A stretch of DNA of 64,000 nucleotides from Flavobacteriales bacterium. GTDB lineage: Bacteria > Bacteroidota > Bacteroidia > NS11-12g > UBA9320. The position numbers and the translations under genes were made by a program. A model generated the notes under the pieces. That model searched no databases and was not told where the DNA came from. It saw only the letters and a list, made by a program, of their open reading frames with translations. Location: contig JACJZT010000005.1 of NCBI GenBank assembly GCA_020635455.1, forward strand, positions 1 through 64,000. Direction: 5' to 3'. Shown in pieces: positions 21,401-33,400 of the stretch. Within the stretch, counting starts at the first letter, position 1. Each line of letters begins with the position of its first letter.

Positions 21401-24400
21401 ATCGGTAACAATCCCACTTCACCACTTAAGATCCCCTGCTCCGTGGTGTACTCCCGCTTTTGGTTCTCCCCGATCGCTTCGCTCAAACCCCGGATCGTCT
21501 GATAGGTAAACAGGTCTCTGGGCTCCAGGTGATATCCCTGCTTCCTGGCCCGGCTTACCACCTGTATGGTCAAGATCGAATCCCCGCCCAGCTCAAAGAA
21601 ATTGTCTTCGATGCCGATCTTCTCTACCCCTAACAAGTCTTCCCAGATCTTTACCAGGGCCTCTTGCGTTGGGGTCTCTGCTTTAACATAGCTTCCGCTT
21701 CTCTGACCCTCTACGTCCACCTCCGGTAAGGCCTTCTTGTCCACCTTGCCATTGGGCGTAAGGGGGATGCTTTCCAACTCCACCCACCACTGTGGGATCA
21801 TATACTCCGGTAAGAGCTTCTCCAGTGCTTTTTGGATGTTCTCTTTCGTAGAACCCTTCTTCTTTACCACATAACCCACCAACCGGTTTGTGCCCGTTTG
21901 ATCCTTTCTGCTCAGCACCACCGAGGCGGTGATCCGTCCCGTCTTTTCCAGTGCACTTTCGATCTCTCCCAACTCAATGCGGTAGCCTCTGATCTTTACC
22001 TGATCGTCCAGTCGGCCCAGGTATTCAATCTCTCCTTCTTCCGTCCATCTGCCAAGGTCGCCGGTCTTATACATCCTCGCTCCTTTTTTCTCTGAAAAAG
22101 GATCCTTTAAAAATCGTTCCTTCGTTAAGGCTTCACGGTTTAAATATCCCCGGGCCACTCCCGCTCCGCTTACATACAGCTCTCCCGGTACCCCGATGGG
22201 CTGTGGGTTGCCCTGAGGGTCGAGGATGTATACTCCCAAGGTGGGTATCGGTCTTCCGATGTTGCTTGTACTGCGTGTTACCTCTTTTTCCCCGATCTGC
22301 TTATAGGTCACATGCACGGTTGTTTCTGTAATTCCATACATGTTGATCAGTCGTGTCCCGGGACATTCTTCCGGCCACCTCGATACCATGGCAGGATTTA
22401 AGGCTTCGCCACCAAAAATAACGTAGCGCAGTTTATGCTTTTTGGGTTCCTTCAACAAGGACTCCTGCAAAACATAAAACGATCCCGGGGTTTGATTGAG
22501 TACCGTTACCCCCTGATCGATCACCAATTTTGCAAATTCCTCCGAATCGCGTGTTGTGTGTTTGGGTAACACCACCAGTTTGCCTCCAAAAAGTAAGGCT
22601 CCGTACATCTCCCATACCGAAAAATCAAATCCGTAATAATGAAACATGCACCACACGTCCTTCGAATTAAAATCGTACAAGGATGGTTGAGTTTTAAACA
22701 ACCGTACCACATTTTCATGTTCCACCACCACACCCTTGGGTTGTCCTGTGGAGCCCGAGGTGTAGATCACATACGCTGCCGAGTCCGGGGCCGATCTTTG
22801 CTTTGGGTTCTCTGAGCTTTGTTTGCTTAAGTCCAGCTTATCTATGGCAATGGCTCCCTTTAACTTTAATCGGTTAATCGTATCTGTGTTGACTAAAAAT
22901 GTATTTGATCCCGTGTCCTTTAGCATGTAGTCGATCCGCTGCTGTGGGTACTGAGGGTCGATCGGTACATACGCTCCTCCCGATTTGAGGATCCCAAGGA
23001 TCGCTACGATCATCTCCATGCCCCGTTCCATGCATAAGGGTATCAGTGTGTCTTTGGTAACTCCCTGCCTGATCAGGTAATGAGCCAGACGGTTGGAGCG
23101 CTCGTTGAGTTCTTCATAACTCATCCTTTTTTGCTCGTAGATCAAAGCCGTCTGATTCGGGGTCTTTTTAACCTGCTGCTCAAACAACTCTACGATCGTT
23201 TTATCTTTTGGATAGGTGGCTTCCGTTTGATTGAAGCTTCCGATCTGTTTTTGTTCTTCAGGGCTGAGAAGAATAACTTGCGACAAATATTTCAGATTTT
23301 TTTTGGTTATCTGATCCAAAACCCCCAGAAAATGCTCTGAAATCCTGTCAATCCGCTCTTTATCTATAAATGTAGCATTAAAACTAAAGCCTATGTTGAT
23401 TTCATCGGACTGATGTATGGTAATGGTCAGAGGATAATTATTCTGCTCATTGATCTGAACATTTTCAACTCTTAATTTCCATTTTCTTTCCGACAACCTT
23501 TTGCTGACCGGATAGTTCTCAAACACCATAATGCTGTCGAACAAGTCTCCGCTTATCTTTAATGAAGATTGTATCTGATGAAGCGGAGTGTACTGGTGCT
23601 TTCTCGACTCAAGCTGTGTCTTCTGCAACTCCCGCAACCACTGCTCAGGGCTTGACCCTGAATCGTATCTGCTGTTAAGCGGTATAGTGTTGATGTACAT
23701 CCCCACTCTCTGCTCCACACCCGACAAGTCCTCCGGTCGGCCCGATACCGTTACCCCGTAACTGATCTGATCTCTTGTTGTATAACGGTGCAGCATACAA
23801 GCCCACACCCCCTGCATTAAGGTGTTGACTGTGATGTGTTGACTGCGGCAATAGGTTTCGATCTCCTCCATGCGCCCTTTGTCCAGGGTTAACTGCACCT
23901 CCTTATACGTCCCCACTCCTTTGTTGCGATCGGTGTGACCGGTGATAAACGGCAATAAGGTTCCGACCTCAACTTCACCCATGTACTTCTCCCAATATCT
24001 CTGAGACTCGGTTTTATCCTGCAAGTCTAAATATTTTATATACTCTTCATACCGATCCTCCTCTTGTTGTGAAACCTTATCTCCTTGCACGAGCAACTCA
24101 TAATTCTGCAATAACTCCTCCATCAGGACCGGCATCGACCAACCGTCAAACAATAAATGATGAGACGTCCATATCATTACCGTCTTTCGGCTGCTTAACT
24201 TAAGTAAGCTCAATCGCATCAGCGGTGAAGAACTTAAGTCAAATCCCTTCCTGCGATCTGCGGACACATAAGCTTCCAGCATCCCCTGCTGCTCTTTACT
24301 GCCGTATCTGCTGTAATCCAACTCCTCCAATGGCATCTCAACCTCCCTGTGAACCACCTGAACTGCCAGTGGCAAACCCTCATGATAAAATCCACTTCTG

Positions 24401-27400
24401 AGTATGCTGTGGCGCTTTATCAACATAGACCAACTCTCCATAAAACTTTTCTTGTCCAACTCGTAAAGATCTGCACGGAACTGTTCGATGTAGGCTCCTG
24501 TATGCTCATTGTACAAACTGTGAAACAACATCCCCTCCTGCAATCCGCTCAAGCGGTATACACTCTCTATGCTGCTGCCCAAACTTCCCGATCCATAGGG
24601 CTCCGATAAAAAGGTGTCCAGCTGCCTGTAGTTCAGATAGGGACCCAAACCATAATCGCTTGGTGTGTTATAATGCTCTTGCCTCAAACGGCAGTCCATC
24701 AAATGAGTGATCATCTCACTGAGGACCTTCATATATTCTTTCGACCACTTCTCAACCGTCTTACGGTCTATAAGTTCGGGTGAATAGTCCCATCGTATCT
24801 TTAAGTGTCCCGATTCTACCAAACCGTTCAGCATTAACTTCTCTCGAACCCTATGCAATCCCGAAACGCTGCCACCGGTGTCCTCACCCGCAGCTTTCAG
24901 TATCTTGCCTTCCACCACCCGGTCCAGTTGGCCCAGATAGTTGAACACCACCTCCCAGGGATCTTCTCCCTGTAAAGCCTCTGCCTTGTTGATGTATTTA
25001 TGTATCCCGTATCCCAGTCCCTTGTTCGGTACCCTGCGCAACTGCTCCTTCACCGATTTGATCCAGCCTCCAACATCTTCTCCTTCCTCTGCCTCTATGG
25101 ATACCGGATACAAACTCGTAAACCAGCCCACCGTGCCCGTCGTATCCACTGAGGTGCCCTGCATCTGTCGACCATGACCTTCAAGGCCTATCGTTATCCG
25201 GGATCGATTTTGCCACCTCATTAGCGTTTGGGCCAATGCACATAGCAACAAATCGTCGATCTCTGTGTGATATACAACCGATACCTCCTGCAACAACTGC
25301 TTCGTCTGAACTTTGCTCAAACGAACCTCCTCATAGGACATATCCTTCACCTCTATAGGGCCTTCTTGCTTGCGGTCGGTTATCAAACCTCCCTCATAAC
25401 CCCCTTTAACGCCAACCCAATGCTGAAGCTCCTGCTGTGCACCCGTCGTCTTGCCATAAACCTCCAGCCAGTCATACCACTGCCTCACCGAACTGCTCTT
25501 CGAACCCAGATCCTGCAACCGGCCACTCAGCAAGCCCTCCATCTGTTCCAAAACAATCCGCCACGATACTCCGTCGATCACCAGGTGATGAACGATCAGC
25601 AGCAAGCGGTTGTCTTGCTCCTTCTCAGGGGTCTGTACCAATACACACCGCAACAGGTCTCCTTTTCTTATGTCAAGACTGCGCTGATAAGGCTCCGCCT
25701 TTACCAACCACTCCTCTTGCCAGTGATCAGATCCTCGCAAATCCTCCTCCTCTACCCCGTACCTTCCCTTGCCATATCGCTGCTCCCATTTCCCTTGCTT
25801 GTTTGAAAAAACCATGGACAGTGCATCGTGCTGATAAACCAGCTTCTCCAACACCGCTTCCAGTTGACTCAAACCTATGGCTTTATCTATGCGCAACAGT
25901 ACACTCTGATTGTAATGCGATACCTCCGGCTGATCCTGTGACAAATACCACTGCTGTATCGGTAACAATCCCACTTCACCACTTAAGATCCCCTGCTCCG
26001 TGGTATACTCTTCTTTAATCTCCTTTATTCCATTGATAAATTTTAACAATTCATAAATGGTTTGATGAGCGAATAAATCGGCAACTTCAAAATGAATGTT
26101 TTCTTTTCTTGCCCTGCTAACCAACTGAATGGTTAGAATTGAGTCCCCTCCCAAGTCAAAAAAATTGTCATGCAATCCGAGGTTTTCTACCTCAAGCAGA
26201 TCTTTCCAGATCTCGATCAACTTAGCTTCCTCATCCGTTAATGAGTCAATTTCCGTTGAATCAGCGGCTCCGGTAAGGTTTGGTTTGGGTAGTGCCTTTT
26301 TGTCGACTTTACCACTCGAAGTCAGAGGAAAAAATTCCAGTTCCACCCAAATATTCGGGATCATATATTCAGGCAATCTGCTTTCCAGATATTTAGAAAG
26401 TTCTTCTTTATCGAAATTTTCTGATCTGAGAATGTATGCTACCAGTTTTTTATTGCCATCCCCTTCAGAACTTGAGGTAACGAACGCCTGCTCAACAGAC
26501 TTTGTTTGCTCAATTATAGCTTCAATTTCACCCGGTTCGATTCTATATCCCCGGATTTTTAACTGGTCATCGGCTCTTCTCAGATATTCAAGGTTCCCAT
26601 CCGGGTCCCATTTGGCAATATCACCGGTTTTGTACATTCTGGCACCTTTTTCTTTAGAAAAGATGTCCTGTACAAAACATTCCTCAGTTAGTGACGACCG
26701 GTTCAAATAACCTCTGGCAACCTGCGGGCCTCCAATAAAAATCTCTCCCGGAACTCCGATAGGCTGCAATTTACCATCATTATTTAAGACATAAATCTTC
26801 GTATTAGGTACCGGTTTTCCGATGCTGACTTTCTTTTGACCGTCAGTTTGAACTGCCAAAGTAGCACAAACGGTTGACTCAGTAGGACCGTAAGCATTGA
26901 TTAACTGAATACCCTTACTTGTGATTTCCTTCGCAAGTTTAATGTGAAGAGGTTCACCTGCAGATACTATGGTTGATAAGTGGATATCCTGATCTTTTAT
27001 ACCATTTATGAACGAAGGGGGCAAGGTAGCCAACTCTACCTTACTTGAATTAACAAGTTCAGTAAATTTAAAAGCATCCTTAACTTCTTCCAAAGATGCA
27101 ATGACCAGGCATCCGCCACTTAGTAGGGCATTGAATATTTCATAACAAGAAGCATCGAATCCATAGGAAGCGAATTGCAGTGAGCGAGTGCCTGGCTTTA
27201 ATCCCAATAACACTTTTTGACCTTCACACAAATTCACGACACTTTTGTGTTCAATCATTACTCCTTTGGGAATACCGGTAGAACCTGAGGTATAGATGAC
27301 GTAGGCAAGTTGTTCGGGTGAAACCATGCCAATTGGGTTGCTTTTTGAATATGCTTGCTTTTTGCTAAAGGCATCCTTGTAATCAATTATTTTAATTTTA

Positions 27401-30400
27401 AGGTCTGCCGGAAGTCTCTTCGCGATCTCATTTTGAGTAATCAGGTATTCAGCCCCGGTGTCGGATAGAATAAATTTAATTCGTTCATCAGGGTAAGTTG
27501 AATCAATCGGGACGTAAACACATCCTGCTTTCAGGATAGCCATAAGGCTTATTATGGTTTCAATTCCACGGTCCATGATCACCGGGACAAACATTCTGCT
27601 TTCAAGTCCGTTAGCATGAAGGTGATGAGCCAGCATAGATGACCTTGAATCCAGATCCTTATAAGTAACCGATTGTTCCTGATATTTCAGAGCTACCGAA
27701 TTTCCATATTCTGCAACCATCTTACTAAATACTGACACTACAGTATCGTTGACCGGCTTTACACGGATGGTTTCATTGAATTTCTCAAGAATTGTTTTTC
27801 TCTCTGTTTCGGTTATCAGGTCGAAAGAATCAATTTGCTGATTCGGATTGTTACCGAGAGCTTTCAGGATCTGAACATAATGAAGCATCATCCTTTCAAT
27901 GGTTTCCGGTAAAAACAGGTCAGAACAATACTGAACATGACCTTTCAGATCAGCACCAGCCTTGGCTATGCTTACAAGTACATCAAACTGAGATGTTGTG
28001 TTATCAATTTTTTCGTGAGTTACTTCAAGTTTTTCTAAATTCAGATTATTCAAATCCGGATTCTCTTCCATTCCAAACATGGTTTGAAATATCGGATTTC
28101 TGCTTAGATCTCTTTCCTTAATAACTGATTCAACAACCATCTCAAAAGGAACTTCCTGATGGTCGAAGGCTTCCAGGGTTGATTTCTTAACCGATTCTAT
28201 CAATTCATCAAACGAATCGGAAACTCCAACGGTGTTACGCAGAGCAATGGTATTGACAAAAAATCCTATCAAGTCTTCAATTTCCTGATAATTTCTTCCT
28301 GCGTGTGGTGTACCAACACATATATCTACCTGACCTGAATATTTATTTAAAAGAACAAAATAGCCCGAAAGCAGCAACATGAATAAAGTTGAATTTCTTT
28401 CCTGTGCTACTTTATTCAGTTTGTCAAGGACATCCTTTTTAATTACAAAATCGAAAGAGGCACCGCGTGTGCTTTGTTGTGCGGGCCTGGTAAAATCGAT
28501 CGGCAGTTGCAGCGGTTCCAGATCCTTAAGTTTCTTCTTCCAGTACTTCAGCTTTTTATTGAGAACTTCTTCATTGAAAACCTTCCTTTGCCATATTGCA
28601 TAGTCTGCATATTGCACGCTAAGATCTTCTTTTTTAACTTTTTTATGGTGCAACAGATCGTTGTAAGAATTCTCAATTTCTGTTGTCAATATATTCAATG
28701 ACCAGCCATCGGATGCAATGTGATGCATTACGAGAACCAGATTATACAGATCTTCTTCCAGATGTAATAAACAAGCTCTCAACTTAAGATCGGACGACAG
28801 GTCGAAAGGTTTATTGATAAGATCCTCAATAAACAAGAGGCGATCCTTCTTAGAGCGATTCTTTAAAAAATCCTTGTTCAGAATCAATTTGAACCTTTGA
28901 TTTTGGATTACTTTCTGGTACCCGACGCCCTCCTCTTCATAAAGATTGGTTCTCAGTACTTCATGTTTCTGTACTACAAACTGGATAGCCTTCTCAAGAA
29001 TATCCGGCTTTAAACTTCCTTTGATCCTAAGTACAGCAGACATGTGGTATTGAATACTGCCCTCCAGCTTATCGATAAACCATAAACGTTCCTGACTGTA
29101 GGATAATGGTATATGTTCCGGTCTTCGGGCATCAACTGTGATGGCAGGTAATTCGAGTCCTTTTTTAAGATAATTGATAAAGGCTCCAAACTCGTTTATC
29201 GTTGGATTTATAAAAAGATCCTTGACCCCGATCTCTACGTTAAATTCCTTTCTGCAGGCCGCGATTACTCTCATGGCCAAAAGTGAGTGTCCTCCCAGCT
29301 CAAAGAAATTATCGTGTATACCAATTGGATCCCCATTCAAAAGATCCTCCCAGATCACCGCGATCTTATTTTCAATTGCCGACCTTGGTGCTATGTATTC
29401 GTCGGAGCGGCTATTTTCTTCCGGATTTGGCAATGCCTTTCGGTCGATCTTACCATTTGGAGTTAAAGGAAGCTCATCAAGGTTTACCCATAAAAGAGGT
29501 ATCATGTACTCAGGTAACTGAGATTTGAGGTATTGAACCAGTTTCTTTTTAGAATAATTTTTCTTGCCTACAACATAACCAACCAGGATCTTGTTTCCTC
29601 CCCGATCGTCCTTTACAAGTATGACCGAATGATGGATCAGATTGCTTTTTTGTATAACGCTTTCAATTTCTCCTAATTCGATTCTGAAACCTCTTATCTT
29701 AACCTGATCATCGAGTCGTCTTAAAAATTCTATGTTTCCATCGTGCAACCATTTTCCAAGATCACCGGTTCGATATAGTTTAGAGCCAAATTCCTGACTA
29801 AAAGGATTGTGAATGAATTTCTGATCGGTGAGTTCCTTTCGGTTTAGATAACCTCTTGACAAACCGTGCCCGCCTATGTAAATCTCTCCCGGAACACCCA
29901 CAGGTACGGGATGAAGTACCGGATTCAATATATAGATCTTCGTGTTGTCGAGGGGTTTGCCAATTAGCACTTTTTTGCCATATTGCAACTCTGTGCCTGT
30001 AGAATAAATGGTCGACTCAGTAGGTCCGTAAAGATTAAAGACCCTCCCTCTTTTGGTTAATTCGTCGTTCAAATGATCTTTTACCGTTTCACCCCCTACC
30101 AGCATGGTTGCTTTTTCGGGATTTTGCCAATTGGCATTTAACAAAAGCGACCAGCTTGCAGGAGTGCCTTGCAAATGGGTAGGCTTATGCTCTTCAATTG
30201 CATTTTTTAGCAAAAACCCATCGGTTGTTATTTCCTTGGATGCAAGGTATAATTTGCCTCCCTTTATCAAAGGGAGATAAAGTTCGAGGTAAAAAATATC
30301 GAAACTATACGTTGTAAAAGAAAGAAAGCCGGATGATGAGGTGAAATTCACCTTTTTAGCCACACTGTTCAGGAGATTGACCAAACTTCTGTGTTCGGTC

Positions 30401-33400
30401 ATTACACCTTTCGGTTTACCTGTAGAACCTGAGGTATAGATCACATGAGCAACCTGGTTGGGCAATACCTCAACCTCAAGATCATCAACATCCTCCTGGT
30501 CTATTTTTTTCCCTTCCTTGTCAAGATCTATGATCAACAAATCTTTTAAAGATTCAATTTTCGAACGTGTATTCTGACTGCAAATTATCAGTTTAGCCTT
30601 GCAGTCACGTAGCATATAGCTGATCCTGTCCTTTGGGAAATCAGGATCGATCGGAATGTAAGCAGCACCTGTTTTAAGTATGCCAAGAATGGTAGTCACC
30701 AGACTTGATCCGCGCTCTAAACAAATGGGTATCAAGGAACCGGACTTAAGACCAATATTGGATAAATAACGCGCAAGTTGATTGGCTTGTTGATTTATTT
30801 CATTAAAAGAAAAAGATTCCGATCCAAAAGTAAGTGAAATGGAATAAGGTGTTTTTGCAGCTTGTTCCTCAAACAGCTGTATTAAACTCTTATCGGTACG
30901 ATAACCGGAATCGGTATCGTTGAAAACCTTCAGTATCTGGTTGCTTTCCTCTCTCGTAAACATTGAAAGTTCACTAATACCAAAATTCGGCTTCGTAATG
31001 ATGGATACCAACAATTCCTTATAATGAACGATCATAGAGCGAATGGTGTGCTCGGTATATAGATCGGTACAATATTCTACCTGTCCGTGTAGTCCGTCTA
31101 TGGTTTCAGTTAAACTGAAACTTATATCAAACTGAGAGGTGTTTCCGGTGAAGGGCTCCTGAGACAAACTTAAATCCCCAAGATATAATTTTTGCAATGC
31201 CTTTGTTTCGTTCCAAACAAACATGATCTGAAACAAGGGGCTTCGGCTGAGGTCACGTTCATTAACCACTGCTTCAACCACTTTCTCAAAGGAAACTTCC
31301 TGATTTTCATACGCTTCCAGGACCGTTGCCCGGATCCTTTCCAGTAAGGACACAAATGAAGGATTACCACTAAGATCGGTTCTTAAGGCAAGAGTATTTG
31401 CAAAAAATCCTACAAGATCTTCAACTTCATGTTGTTGACGTCCGGCGATCGGTGTTCCAACACAAATATCCTCCTGTCCACTGTACTGATGCAGCATTAC
31501 CTTAAATGCAGCCAGCATGGTCATGTATAAGGTCAGATTTTGTTGCTGACTGATGCCTAAAAGCTGCTCCTTAATTTCATTTTCAATATTGAATTCAAGT
31601 GTTGAGCCATTGATACTCTGAATGGCAGGGCGAGCAAAATCGGTTGGCATGTTAAGGGCTTCCACACCTTTTAGCTTGTTTGACCAATAGGAAAGTTTAT
31701 CGTCGAGAATTTTACCCTGCATGTATTTTCTCTGCCAGATTGCGTAATCGGAATACTGAACTTTAAGAATGGGAAGTTCCGGATCGTCCTTTATCTGATA
31801 GGCGTTATATAATTCGGCTAGTTCTCTTACGATCACCGTTGCCGACCACCCATCTGCAGCAATGTGGTGCAATACAACCAAAAGAATGTGTTCATCATTT
31901 GTCAATTCGATCAAATGCCCTTTGATCATATAATCCTTCGACAGATTGAAGGGGGCATTAATTATTATTCGAATGTATTTTCTAAGATCTTTTTCACCTG
32001 AGATTCCTGCCGGAGCTGAAAATTCGAGTTTCCAGGATTCATGTTCTTTTATGATCTGATAAGGTTCACCATTATTTTCCAGAATAATGGTCCTTAAGGC
32101 TTCATGACGATTGATTATTTTACGGAACGAATCCTCGAGAGCTTCTTTGTTTAAGGTTCCCTTTAACCTAAGAACTGCGTAAATGTGGTATTGAACACTA
32201 CCTTCAAGTTTGTCGATAAACCACAATCGTTCCTGGCTAAAAGACAAGGGAATGTACTCTGGTTTAGGCTGAACGCTCAAGGAAGAATTGAGTGCTCCTT
32301 TGTTTTGGAATTTAATAAACTGGGAAAGCTCTGCAATGGTTGGGTGGGTAAACAGATCTTTAACTCCGATCTCAACATCCAGCTGACTGCGAATCGCATA
32401 TATAACACGCATTGCGAGAATGGAATGTCCACCCAATTCAAGAAAATTCTGAAAAATACCAATGCGGTCGTTGTGGAGCAATTCTTGCCAGATGTCTGAA
32501 ATTCTTTGTTCCAACTCATCTCTCGGTGGTATGTAATCAGAAACCCTGGTCTCTTCAATTTCCGGATTCGGTAAATCAATGTATGAAATTTTTCCGCTTG
32601 AATTAAGGGGTAAAGTTTTTAATTCAACCCATACTGAAGGGATCATGTAATCGGGAATGATATCCCTTAGCTGTTGAACGATCGTATACTTATCAAAAGC
32701 TAACTTTGGTACAACATAGCCTACGAGAATGTTTCCGTGTTCTTTATCCGGAATGGAGGAAACGGCAACTTCTTTAAACAATTTCAGGTTGAGAAGGGTT
32801 TCTTCAATTTCAAGCAATTCTATTCGATGACCTCGGATCTTAACCTGTCGATCCATTCTGGCGATGTACTCAATGTTTCCATCTATCAGCCATCTTCCCA
32901 GATCTCCTGTTCTATACATGATCTCAGACAGACCTTCGGGTGTGGTTATCTTAACAAACTTTTGAGCATTCAGCTCGCGGTTGTATAAATAGCCATCGGA
33001 TAATCCCTTACCTCCGATGTAGATCTCACCGGCAACACCAAGCGGACAAATTTCGCCGGCCCTGGTTAACATTAAGATCTTTGTATTGGCAATAGGTTTA
33101 CCGATAGGGATCTTATTAGGGAACTGATCGCTTTGTAATTTTTTCTCCCAAATTTCGGAAGCATCAAACCAGGTTGCATCTGCCGAAATTTCAGTTGATC
33201 CATAAATATTCAGTAAGTGATGGTTTCCGGCGTCAAAGTTCTTGTAAAAACTACTTACCAGGTCTGTTGTCAAATTTTCACCACTAGAAGTCCAGTACTT
33301 AAGATTCGAGAGATCAATTTTGGCAGTTTTAAGGGCGTTCAATACAACACGTAAAAGTGAGGGGACCAATACTATCCTTGTGATCTTATGCTCTTCAAGT

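Noticed and set aside
16141..26018. Long plus-strand open frames repeated three times (for example 16141-16680, 20710-21249, 25267-25806)
   Set aside because: They are antisense shadows inside the three E-domain repeats; the low-GC-free repeat keeps them open. No start context or family.
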